Source of the DNA: Bacteroidales bacterium
GTDB taxonomy: Bacteria > Bacteroidota > Bacteroidia > Bacteroidales > P3
Direction of reading: 5' to 3'
DNA: 64,000 bases
Assembly (NCBI GenBank): GCA_017449525.1
Contig: JAFTFL010000004.1
Location: 1-64,000, forward strand
In this document: positions 18,234 to 25,861 of the stretch, one piece after another
How the letters are laid out: every line of letters begins with the position of its first letter
Position numbering within the stretch: the first letter of the stretch is position 1
Translations under genes and position numbers: made by a program
Notes under the pieces: generated by a model
Databases searched by the model: none
Seen by the model: the letters and a program-made list of their open reading frames with translations, nothing else
Told to the model about the DNA's origin: nothing

Positions 18234-18908
18234 ATGCCCCAACTTGAAGACTCATTCCTCCACAAAGGACGCCGCCGCGCCATGTGCGCCCGACTGGCCG
18301 AGCGCGGCATTACCGACCCCGCAGTGCTGGCCGCCATGGAGAAGGTGCCGCGACACTGGTTTGTGGACCCCACCGTGGAAGAGCACGCCTACGACGACCA
18401 GGCACTGCCCATAGGCTGTGCACAGACCATTTCGCAGCCCTCCACCGTGGCCTTCCAAACGCAACTACTGGAGCTTAAGCGCGGCATGAAAGTACTGGAG
18501 ATTGGTACGGGTAGTGGCTATCAAACCGCAGTGCTCTGCACCCTCGGCGCGCGCGTCTTCACCATAGAACGCCAAAAGGCGCTATTCGACAGCACTAAGC
18601 AACTGCTCTACGACCTGCACTACCACGCACGCTGCTTCCTCGGCGACGGCTACAAAGGGCTCACCGAGGTGGACTACGCCCCCTTTGACCGCGTCATCAT
18701 CACCTGCGGCGCCCCCTATGTGCCCACCGCCGTCATGGAACAGCTCGTCCCTGGTGGCATCATGGTCATACCGGTCGGCAACAACAATCAGGAAATGCTG
18801 CGCATCGTCAAGCCCTGCAACGACAGCGAAGAACCTCTTGTGGAGACCTATGGCAACTGTCGCTTTGTACCCATGCTGAGCGACATCAACTTCAGGCAAG
18901 AACCCTAA
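18234..18908 (+). CDS. pcm: Protein-L-isoaspartate O-methyltransferase
   Basis: Repairs isoaspartyl residues in aged proteins by SAM-dependent methylation. The 224-residue protein carries the PCMT signatures: QTISQPSTVAFQTQLLEL (substrate region), VLEIGTGSGYQTAVL (SAM binding) and FDRVIITCGAPYVP, then LVPGGIMVIPVG. It follows thiL by 36 bp and is probably co-transcribed. A 22-23 bp periodic repeat begins about 20 bp after its stop codon, inside the likely 3-prime untranslated region. Confidence 0.95.
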   Translation: MPQLEDSFLHKGRRRAMCARLAERGITDPAVLAAMEKVPRHWFVDPTVEEHAYDDQALPIGCAQTISQPSTVAFQTQLLELKRGMKVLEIGTGSGYQTAVLCTLGARVFTIERQKALFDSTKQLLYDLHYHARCFLGDGYKGLTEVDYAPFDRVIITCGAPYVPTAVMEQLVPGGIMVIPVGNNNQEMLRIVKPCNDSEEPLVETYGNCRFVPMLSDINFRQEP

Positions 18909-19175
18909 GAAGAAGCGAGCCAGCAGACAGGAGAAAGTAAGTCTGTTTCCTTTGGAATGCAATAAGAATGCCTTGGGAAAGACAAGATTATGGACTCTGG
19001 AAAACAGGGTGACGGACTGGGGAAAGCAAGACGATAAACTTGAGAAAGAAAGGGTAATGGACTTGGGAAAGACAAAACCGTACCGTCCTGCGGGATCGCC
19101 CATACGCAAGAGGATAGCATCATCCCCCAAACATATTTGACGGATATATTCTGCTCAAATCGATAAAAAACAGTC
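18909..19175. repeat. 22-23 bp periodic array, CTTGGGAAAG core
   Basis: Seven units start at 18928, 18950, 18972, 18995, 19017, 19039 and 19062. Steps are 22, 22, 23, 22, 22 and 23 bp. The core drifts around CTTGGGAAAG (for example CTCTGGAAAA, CTGGGGAAAG, CTTGAGAAAG), and several units end in GGA. The pattern sums to two blocks of 67 bp. As 67 is not a multiple of three, neither strand can hold a repeated peptide in one frame. It lies between the convergent genes pcm and 19256-20014. Confidence 0.75.
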
Positions 19176-19220
19176 GAGCCCCGATGCGAGTGCAGCAGAT
19201 CTGCACCCCCATCGGGGCTC
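19164..19220 (-). terminator. Strong terminator between convergent genes
   Basis: Outer arms GAGCCCCGATG (19176-19186) and CATCGGGGCTC (19210-19220) pair perfectly. Inner arms GTGCAG (19190-19195) and CTGCAC (19201-19206) extend the stem. On the minus strand the hairpin is followed by CTGTTTTTT, giving a classical U-tract for the gene ending at 19256. It may also stop pcm transcripts. Confidence 0.85.
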
Positions 19221-19255
19221 GGAAACATTCAACAACCCGCGGCGCAACCTACCGC

Positions 19256-20014
19256 TCACCTGTAGGACTTCAACTCAAATTTCACTTTGTACTTACGGTC
19301 TGGATGCGTGCGCGCTGCCCCATTTTTGTAGTACGCATAATCGTCATTGTGACCATAGCCTTTCAGGGAGAAAGTCTTGGTCATGCCAGGGTCTATCGTT
19401 ATGGTCTGAATAAAATCCTGATAGTCGAGCATATTGCCGCTCATGTCGTAATAGACCATTCGCCCCACGATACGGGTAATGGTTTTGCCAGTGTTGTTCT
19501 TCAACGCCACTGAGGCAGTAGAACTTACCCAGTCGTGCGAATAGCTTGCCAGCGTAATGTCGTCAGCTCGTCCCTGAGCATCATTGGTCGTTTTCGACTG
19601 AGGTGCATCCGTTTTTGCCGAGGTACTCACCCCCTCCTGCTGCACCTGCTGGCGAGACGATACGCTTCGAGAACTCTTCAACTGCTCAACCTCTTGCCGT
19701 AACATCTTCACCTCGCTTTGTAGTGCAAGCCACTCACGTTCCGTCACTACGAAGTTGCCCTTCGCCACCTTTACGCCAGACGCCCTCTCCGCCTGCTCCA
19801 ACTCCATTTCGTCCACCACCGTCGACTCTTGTGCCTCCACCTCAGAGGTTCTTTCGTCCACCACCACTGACTCTTGCACCTCCACCTCAGAGGTTTTTGA
19901 ACTATTCATGCCACGCGCCAGCAGCATCACCACAACCACTGCCAACAACACGACCACCAGCATAATCAATGCCATGCCAACACATCCCTTGCGATTGTTC
20001 AACTCTTCCTCCAT
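19256..20014 (-). CDS. Membrane-anchored coiled-coil protein, unknown function
   Basis: The 252-residue protein has a short cytoplasmic N-terminus, one transmembrane helix (about residues 14-33, ALIMLVVVLLAVVVVMLLA), and an acidic Val/Glu-rich linker with an imperfect 15-residue duplication (TSEVEVQESVVVDER, TSEVEAQESTVVDEM). A coiled-coil stretch follows (LALQSEVKMLRQEVEQLKSS). The C-terminal beta-rich domain (about 155-252) resembles the FxLYD-like Ig folds of surface proteins (VALKNNTGKTITRIVGRMVY). The domain likeness is inferred from pattern only. It is monocistronic with a strong terminator, and no promoter box was found. Confidence 0.8.
   Translation of the reverse strand: MEEELNNRKGCVGMALIMLVVVLLAVVVVMLLARGMNSSKTSEVEVQESVVVDERTSEVEAQESTVVDEMELEQAERASGVKVAKGNFVVTEREWLALQSEVKMLRQEVEQLKSSRSVSSRQQVQQEGVSTSAKTDAPQSKTTNDAQGRADDITLASYSHDWVSSTASVALKNNTGKTITRIVGRMVYYDMSGNMLDYQDFIQTITIDPGMTKTFSLKGYGHNDDYAYYKNGAARTHPDRKYKVKFELKSYR
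19809..19898. repeat. 45-bp in-frame tandem duplication
   Basis: Two copies of a 45-bp unit start at 19809 and 19854 and encode the 15-residue duplication in the linker of the coding region 19256-20014. The copies differ at several bases. Confidence 0.75.
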
Positions 20015-20180
20015 AACATTATTTCTTTATTGATTTTACAACACTGGATCACAAACCCCAGTCTTCAAGTCTCATACTTTTGCACCCCCACAAGCACTGC
20101 CTCCTTCCTCAACACCTCACAACCTTCCACCACACTCCTCTCTACATCCTTCTCACGCATGTTTCACCCTACATCACCAC

Positions 20181-20226
20181 AAAAAAATTGCTGTCTTTCC
20201 ACGCCTTCGGCATAGAAAGACAGCAA
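20181..20226 (-). terminator. Terminator of ECF sigma gene
   Basis: Arms TTGCTGTCTTTC (20188-20199) and GAAAGACAGCAA (20215-20226) form a perfect 12-bp stem. On the minus strand it is followed directly by seven T (complement of 20181-20187). It is placed 36 bp after the sigma-factor stop. Confidence 0.88.
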
Positions 20227-20261
20227 AATTACAATACATATTCTTCAACTGCTGCGACGAA

Positions 20262-20852
20262 CTACAACTCGTCGTAGATATTATTCTCTTTGGCTAAACG
20301 TCGAAGATTGATGATGGCATAGCGCATACGACCGAGAGCCGTATTGATACTCACCCCTGTTTTCTCAGCGATATCCTTGAAGTCGAACTTGCCATAATGA
20401 CGGAGAATGACCACGCGCCGTTGCTCCGGAGGCAACATCTTCACCAATTTGCGAATGTTCTGACTGGTCTGCTTCTTCATGATGTCCTTCTCCACATTGT
20501 CATCATGCAGTTTGAGAGAATCCACCACGTCGTAGTCTGGCCGGTTGGGCACCATAGGCATTTTATTTATACGCCGATAGTAATCCACAATCAGGTTGTG
20601 GGCTATTCGCATCACCCAATGAATGAATTTATTCTCATCCTTATAGAGACCAGAGCTAATAGTGTAGATCACCTTGTAGAATGTCTCTTGGAATATGTCG
20701 TCAGCCACTTCTTTATCCTTTACGACAGACAAGATGTAGCCGTAGACTTTACTTTGATAACGATCCAAGAGGGCATCGAAGCATGCATGCTCGCCGTTGC
20801 GAAACCGAATGATAAGCTCATTGTCAGTGAGTGTGCGCAGTTTTGTGTCCAT
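20262..20852 (-). CDS. RNA polymerase sigma factor, ECF type
   Basis: The 196-residue protein carries sigma region 2 (about residues 20-90: FDALLDRYQSKVYGYILSVV, DIFQETFYKVI, and the -10 reading helix FIHWVMRIAHNLIVDYYR). A short linker leads to region 4 (LPPEQRRVVILRHYGKFDFK, then the HTH with VSINTALGRMRYAIINLRRL). No FecR-like anti-sigma or SusC/SusD genes adjoin it, so it is not a typical nutrient-uptake ECF. It resembles the conserved stand-alone ECF of Bacteroidales. An upstream in-frame ATG at 20885 adds 11 residues; the later ATG matches relatives better. Confidence 0.92.
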   Translation of the reverse strand: MDTKLRTLTDNELIIRFRNGEHACFDALLDRYQSKVYGYILSVVKDKEVADDIFQETFYKVIYTISSGLYKDENKFIHWVMRIAHNLIVDYYRRINKMPMVPNRPDYDVVDSLKLHDDNVEKDIMKKQTSQNIRKLVKMLPPEQRRVVILRHYGKFDFKDIAEKTGVSINTALGRMRYAIINLRRLAKENNIYDEL

Positions 20853-20938
20853 CTTTACCTCCCGTGTACTTTGACGGTTAAACACTGGTACTGGTAGTCT
20901 ATTTGCATGCTCCTAAGGTTAACATTCTGTTTTGACGA

Positions 20939-20948
20939 TGCAAAGGTA
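20939..20948 (-). promoter_or_regulatory. Promoter -7 box for ECF sigma gene
   Basis: On the minus strand this reads TACCTTTGCA, 87 bp before the chosen ATG. Confidence 0.7.
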
Positions 20949-21149
20949 CACTTATTTTTTTAAACAAGGGCACATCTACGTTGACTTTTTTGTTTTAGTA
21001 TGTAGGGTGGAATAATTATTGTGTTAAACTACAACTTTTTTGGGGCAGAGGCTCTTTGTCAGTTCTTTCACGATACATTTGTATTTGTGGGTTTAGGGAC
21101 AGGTAGTTGAACTGAAAACGTTATTGATTGCATCATTTTGGCGTACGGT

Positions 21150-21219
21150 CAACAGCAGAAAGATGAATCCGCAAGAGATGGCGTGCAGAAAGCAAGGGGC
21201 GCACTTCTTTCAGCTGTTG
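21150..21219. other. Imperfect long inverted repeat, possible RNA structure
   Basis: CAACAGCAGAAAGA (21150-21163) pairs with TCTTTCAGCTGTTG (21206-21219) with one mismatch, enclosing inner GTGC and GCAC arms. It could be a structured RNA or a degenerate element end. No function is assigned. Confidence 0.4.
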
Positions 21220-21250
21220 TAGCCGAAGGTACCACTGCTTGCGAGCTATA

Positions 21251-21627
21251 TACTACGCCCCTCTATCGCTACCATCTTCTTCCCCGTAGCACCAGACTTC
21301 CATTGTGGTTTGGATAATACTACGCCCCTCAATCGCTACCATCCCCTTCTTCGTAGCCCCAGACTTCCATTGTGGTTTGGATAATACTACGCCCCTCAAT
21401 CGCTACCATCTTCTTCCCCGTAGCACCAGACTTCCATTGTGGTTTGGATAATACTACGCCCCTCAATCGCTACCATCTTCTTCCCCGTAGCACCAGACTT
21501 CCATTGAGGTTTGGATAATACTACGCCCCTCAATCGCTACTATCTTCTTCCTCGTAGCCCCAGACTTCCATTGAGGTTTGGATAATATTACGCCCCTCTA
21601 TTACCACTATCTTCTTCCTCGTAGCAT
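21251..21627. repeat. 67-bp tandem repeat, five copies plus part
   Basis: Copies begin at 21251, 21318, 21385, 21452, 21519 and 21586 (the last partial), each exactly 67 bp apart. The unit starts TACTACGCCCCTCAATCGCT and ends near GGTTTGGATAA. Copies differ by a few bases (CTTCTTCCCC versus CCCCTTCTTC; TTGTGG versus TTGAGG). The unit length is not a multiple of three, and it lies in a gap between two minus-strand genes, so it is non-coding. Copy number could vary between strains. Confidence 0.92.
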
Positions 21628-21706
21628 TCTATTACAACCACATGTAGTAGTTATAACAGTTCCCACAGCCATATATCTTCAAGGGGTTCGGCTCGCGCCG
21701 TTGAGG

Positions 21707-22675
21707 TCATGACTTCTTTGCTTCGGCAATTACGGCAAGGACACTGCTCACCTTGTCTTCCATCGACGCAGTGCCGTCAATCCAGTGTATCCGCACCCCG
21801 CCTCGCTCCATTCTGCGGAACCACGTCATCTGCCTTTTTGCGAAGCGGCGGATGTCCGTAAAGAGCGACTCTCGCATGGATGCATAACTGCATTGACCCG
21901 CAAGGTGTAGTGTCACATGCTTATATTCCAACCCATAGCGCAGCAGTCGTTCTGAGGGAACACCCTGTTCCAGCAGTCGCTGCACCTCCTCAATCATACC
22001 AGCCTGCAACCGCTCGTCCAGTCTACGCTCGATGCGACCGATGGCCACTTGGCGAGGAATGCTTACACCTATTATTATATGTTGCACATCGGGCAGGTGC
22101 TGACAGTCCTCTGGATGCGACGCACGATAAGTCTGTATCTCAAGAGCTCGAACAAGACGCTCACGAGTCTCCGTATCTGTGTGGTTATGCAGCCTAATGA
22201 ATGAGGCCAGCCGTTCAGTCAATTCCTCGTCGGAACATGCAGCGATACTTTTCCGAAAATCCTCATCAACAGGGGCGTTCGACAACTGGTAATCCCTCAC
22301 CACGGCATCTATATAAAGACCCGTTCCGCCGCATAGGATGGGTTGATGACCTCGCTGCACGATTTGCTCGTATGCAGCCACATAGTCTGCCACGAACTGG
22401 TAGACGTTGTATTCATAACCAGCTTCGTGGATATCAATAAGGTGATACGGTATGTCGGTGTTGTGCACATGGTAATCGGCCAGGTCTTTTCCCGACCCAA
22501 TATCCATGCCCCGAAACACTTGTCTCGAGTCAGCACTGATTATTTCGCCGCTCAGCCGATAGGCCAACTCCGTCGCCAACGCGGTCTTACCCGTCGCGGT
22601 GGGTCCCAGTATGGTCAGCAGGTAAGGGTGCTTACTCTGTGAAGGTGAGCTTGCCACGCTGCTTGTCGAAGTCAT
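21707..22675 (-). CDS. miaA: tRNA dimethylallyltransferase
   Basis: Adds a dimethylallyl group to A37 of tRNAs that read codons starting with U. The product is 322 residues from the ATG at 22675. The P-loop is ILGPTATGKTALA, followed by GEIISADSRQVFRGMDIGSG (isoprenyl acceptor and catalytic Asp), ILCGGTGLYIDAV, and a C-terminal RQMTWFRR motif. The coding start lies inside the 3-prime end of the upstream OmpA-like gene (44-bp overlap); an even longer form from 22729 is possible. The overlap implies coupling to that gene. Confidence 0.95.
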   Translation of the reverse strand: MTSTSSVASSPSQSKHPYLLTILGPTATGKTALATELAYRLSGEIISADSRQVFRGMDIGSGKDLADYHVHNTDIPYHLIDIHEAGYEYNVYQFVADYVAAYEQIVQRGHQPILCGGTGLYIDAVVRDYQLSNAPVDEDFRKSIAACSDEELTERLASFIRLHNHTDTETRERLVRALEIQTYRASHPEDCQHLPDVQHIIIGVSIPRQVAIGRIERRLDERLQAGMIEEVQRLLEQGVPSERLLRYGLEYKHVTLHLAGQCSYASMRESLFTDIRRFAKRQMTWFRRMERGGVRIHWIDGTASMEDKVSSVLAVIAEAKKS

Positions 22676-25295
22676 AAGGGCCGAACTGGCTAAGTCCCAT
22701 CTTGTTGATGATAAACTTATAGTCCACACCTTTCACCACCACTACCTCCACGTTGCGCAGATGTTTTTGTCCAATCTGCATCTCCTTAAAGATAACGGTA
22801 GCCTTGTCCAGGATGTTGCCCTCATGGTCAAATGCGTTATCGCGGTCGGGGAAATCCTCTTTGTTGATACGCCTCTGATAGAGGAAGTTCATTGCCTCCT
22901 CCCAGGAGATAGCCACTGGTTCGGCGTAGCGCTCATCAATGAGCATCGGCATTTGAGAGCCGTTGACAATGCAGGTGATTTCACCCTTGGCCGAAGAGAT
23001 CATAGTGGCTGGTATCGAGCCCTCGTCGTGGATAATCGCAGGGGTGTAGTTGGTCTCCGATACGGGTTTGTCCACAAGGTCGATCACCTTGCCGTCTTCT
23101 GTCCTTTTGACGGTCGGCGTGTCCGATGCAAGATTATTGATGAGAGTCTTCGACACATAATCCGTACGCAGAATGAGGAATTCCAACCGGCGGTTCAGCT
23201 GATGGGCTGCCTCCTGACGTTCCTTGCCTGGGATATGGTTGATGTAGTCGCATTCCAACTCAGTGCCTGCCGAGAAGCGATAGGGCGTGCCGTTGACCTT
23301 GACCGTTATGTTGCGGTCAAGCACTCGAGGCACACGCTCTGCATAGCCTTTGGCTACCAAGCGGTCAGGCTCTATGCCACGCGATATGAGATAGTCCACC
23401 ACCGACTGTGCACGGCGTTGCGACAGGGTGTCGTTGGTCAAGCCGAGGAATGGTCGGCAATCAGTGTGGGCACGCAGCTCCACCACAATGTTGGGGTTGT
23501 TCACCATCACCAAGTAGAGATCCATCAAAGAGTCCATGTACTCTTCCTTCAGGTCCCACTTAGCCAAGTCGTAGCGTATCTCGGGCAGCACCACAGGCTG
23601 CTTGGGGACGGGTTCTATACGGAAGTCGTGCACAATGTCCTTGTCAGTATTGTATCCGCAGGTACTCTCCGACCCTTCTATCGAGAAGTAGTCCACCTTC
23701 GACACATACATCTTGTATATCACATTGCGTTTGATTTGAGTAACGTCGAAGCGGTAGAAACCCTGCTTGTCCGTATAAGTCTCGTACTCGGTGTTGTTCG
23801 ACCCCACAATGCGCACCTTGGCCTTTTCGACCAGCTGCATTGACTTCTCATCCCTCACGGTGCCCTCAATGCTGTACAACAGTGGGGGCAATTCGAAGTA
23901 GTACAGGTCGTCGTTGATGGGGGCAACCTTCTTTCCCTTCTTGTCTGTCTTTCTGTTGTGGGGGTCGGTGAAGGGGCGGTTGGAGGAGAAATATCCACGC
24001 TCCATCATGTAGTGCTCACCGGGGTAGTACACGATGCTCATCTCATCGTACGACGAGTTGATTGGGATGCCGAGGTTCTGCGGTTTTGTCCATCGGCGTC
24101 CGCGGCGGTACGTAACGAATAGGTCCAGACCGCCCACTCCTGGCAAGCCGTTGGAGGAGTAGTACATCGTCGTATCGTCGCGCAGTGTCGGGAATACTTC
24201 GCGACCTGGTGTGTTGATGGTCTTGCCCAAGTTGATTGGGGTGCCAAAGGGCTCCTGCTTTGATTTACGCGTAACCATCCACAAGTCGTACTCACCCTCA
24301 CCACCAGGCATATTGGAGGAGAAGTACATCGTCAACTCGTCGCGCGTAATAGCGGGATAGAGGTAGTTGTAGGCAGTGTCGCCCAGGTTGATTCGCACGG
24401 GTTCCGACCACTTGCCGCTGTTGTCGGCATTCGCCTCCTTTTTGCCCTTACGTGGCTTGTCATCCAGCTGAGCAATGCTCTTGTTGGCCCAGTATATGTA
24501 GCAACTTTGGTTCTCATTCTTGCGGGCGTCGCACCGCGAGAAGTATATCGTACTGCCGTCGGGCGAAAACACACCTTCACCTTCGTTCACGGCCGTGTTT
24601 ATTTTGTTGTCAGCGTCCAGCAGCTCGGGCACATCCGACCAGTTTCCCATGCGATCCTGAAATACGTAGAACAGGTCGGAGAAGGCCTGACCGGTCCAAG
24701 CGTCATGCTTGTCCTTGTCGGGGCCAGTGAACCGCGACGAGCTAAATACCAGTGTTGAGGTGTCATCTCCCAGGAAGCGCGGTGCCCAGTCGTTGTACTC
24801 GGTGCTCCATTGGTCAAGGCGCACGATGTTGTGCCGTGTGCGTTCCATGAAGAGCTGGTTCACATAGATGAGTGATGCCTTACGCTCGGCGGCATAGGTG
24901 TCTTCGGGAACGAGCTCCAGGTACTTGGCATAAAAGTCGTCAGCCTCGTCAAACTTGTTCTCGAACCTATACATTTCGGCCATATAGAGGTAGAGTTTAG
25001 GCTCTGTGGTGTAGTATTTGGAATTGATAAGCCTTTTATATACACGTTCGGCCTTCGGGAAATTGTTCATCAACCTGTAGCACTCACCCATCTGGAAGTA
25101 TACGCGATTCTTCTCGGCCTTGTTGGACGAAATCTTATTGTACGCCTCTTCATACTTCTCAAGAGCGGCGATGAATTGCTTCTGATCAAAAAGGTCGTCA
25201 GCCTTCTGCGCAATGCTCTTGGTCTGAGCCATGAGGGAGAAGGAGCAGAAAAGCGTGCAGACGAGCAGCACTATTCCTTTTTTGAACGTTTTCAT
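22632..25295 (-). CDS. OmpA-family protein with TPR, PD40 and extra C-terminal domain
   Basis: The 887-residue outer membrane or periplasmic protein has a signal peptide ending LMAQ. TPR repeats follow (about 25-160), then PD40/WD40-like blades (about 170-480; motifs LVFSSSRFTG, GVFSPDGSTIYFSR, MYFSSNMPGG), and a carboxypeptidase-regulatory-like beta domain (about 510-600). Next comes an OmpA C-terminal peptidoglycan-binding domain (about 620-740; VELRAHTDCRPF, LSQRRAQSVVDYLISRGIE). This order matches PorE-like proteins. A further 120 residues resemble a retropepsin-like domain without its catalytic motif. The ATG at 25295 begins the signal peptide; a longer open frame upstream is spurious. 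Confidence 0.92.
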   Translation of the reverse strand: MKTFKKGIVLLVCTLFCSFSLMAQTKSIAQKADDLFDQKQFIAALEKYEEAYNKISSNKAEKNRVYFQMGECYRLMNNFPKAERVYKRLINSKYYTTEPKLYLYMAEMYRFENKFDEADDFYAKYLELVPEDTYAAERKASLIYVNQLFMERTRHNIVRLDQWSTEYNDWAPRFLGDDTSTLVFSSSRFTGPDKDKHDAWTGQAFSDLFYVFQDRMGNWSDVPELLDADNKINTAVNEGEGVFSPDGSTIYFSRCDARKNENQSCYIYWANKSIAQLDDKPRKGKKEANADNSGKWSEPVRINLGDTAYNYLYPAITRDELTMYFSSNMPGGEGEYDLWMVTRKSKQEPFGTPINLGKTINTPGREVFPTLRDDTTMYYSSNGLPGVGGLDLFVTYRRGRRWTKPQNLGIPINSSYDEMSIVYYPGEHYMMERGYFSSNRPFTDPHNRKTDKKGKKVAPINDDLYYFELPPLLYSIEGTVRDEKSMQLVEKAKVRIVGSNNTEYETYTDKQGFYRFDVTQIKRNVIYKMYVSKVDYFSIEGSESTCGYNTDKDIVHDFRIEPVPKQPVVLPEIRYDLAKWDLKEEYMDSLMDLYLVMVNNPNIVVELRAHTDCRPFLGLTNDTLSQRRAQSVVDYLISRGIEPDRLVAKGYAERVPRVLDRNITVKVNGTPYRFSAGTELECDYINHIPGKERQEAAHQLNRRLEFLILRTDYVSKTLINNLASDTPTVKRTEDGKVIDLVDKPVSETNYTPAIIHDEGSIPATMISSAKGEITCIVNGSQMPMLIDERYAEPVAISWEEAMNFLYQRRINKEDFPDRDNAFDHEGNILDKATVIFKEMQIGQKHLRNVEVVVVKGVDYKFIINKMGLSQFGPYDFDKQRGKLTFTE

Positions 25296-25521
25296 ATATG
25301 TACTATTTGTTCCGTTTTTCACTACAACTATTATATTCACAACACACTGCACGCTCCCTTCCACACGAAGGGGTGCAGTAGTTCGACACGCTAAATTACA
25401 CATTTTTTCCCAAATACAGGCAGCCCTTTCCTCAGCGGCCGTGCACGGGTTGCTCAGCAGGATGATTTTTGCTGCCGCCGTGGGTTGATGTTGGCGGTGC
25501 TCGGCGGTCGTTTTTTTTTCG

Positions 25522-25531
25522 TACCTTTGCA
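25522..25531 (+). promoter_or_regulatory. Orphan promoter-like box
   Basis: TACCTTTGCA preceded by a run of nine T and CG. It points away from the flanking minus-strand gene toward the GTAC array about 190 bp further. A hairpin with arms AAAAGCCC (25536-25543) and GGGCTTTT (25579-25586) lies just downstream and might terminate a very short transcript. Confidence 0.5.
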
Positions 25532-25665
25532 TCGCAAAAGCCCCCTCTGCGCACCCCAATTCCCCTGCAGGCTGCCGTGGGCTTTTCCTCCCCATGTTTT
25601 GTTGTGTTGTTCCTCGGCGTCGATGCCTCAGCCGTTGGGCGTAGGCCGCGCTGCTGCACGGCATG

Positions 25666-25796
25666 GGTAGTACTGCCGCCGTATTGCAGTGGGGAACACG
25701 TTGTTGTGTCGTTCCGCTGCCGTACGGCATCCGCCCTTTCCTCCGTACGGCATTGCGCCCCCACCCGTACAGCACAGCGGTCTGCCCCGTACGCTA
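25666..25796. repeat. GTAC-centred array, locus B
   Basis: Four regular sites have GTAC at 25722, 25745, 25767 and 25789 (steps 23, 22, 22), each within CCGTACGGCAT or a close variant. A looser site lies at 25670. The spacer sequences are C-rich and differ. Confidence 0.7.
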
Positions 25797-25861
25797 TCTG
25801 CCCCCGGCACCGCCCGGCTTGCGCTGGGGCGTGCCTCTATGGGGTTACGGTCATTCTTATG

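Larger units (their letters stand above)
20949..21706. other. Non-coding interval with repeats
   Basis: About 760 bp between the sigma-factor promoter and the end of miaA. It holds no credible gene. Contents are a potential structured element at 21150-21219 and a 67-bp tandem repeat from 21251. Between 20960 and 21140 the sequence is comparatively T-rich and I see no motif in it. Confidence 0.7.
25296..25861. other. Non-coding interval with GTAC array and orphan promoter
   Basis: About 570 bp between two minus-strand genes. It holds a plus-strand promoter-like box, a possible hairpin (arms 25536-25543 and 25579-25586) and the GTAC array. A 206-codon plus-strand frame crosses it but runs into the antisense of the DUF5686 gene and has no protein-like features. 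Confidence 0.65.

Noticed and set aside
19176-19220. Riboswitch
   Set aside because: A single long hairpin followed by a U-tract between convergent genes is explained by termination.
21251-21627. Integron attC array or CRISPR
   Set aside because: Copies are head-to-tail with no intervening unique cassette or spacer, and there is no integrase. It is a plain tandem repeat.
22761-23843. 360-codon plus-strand frame
   Set aside because: Antisense to the OmpA domain region of a well-supported gene.
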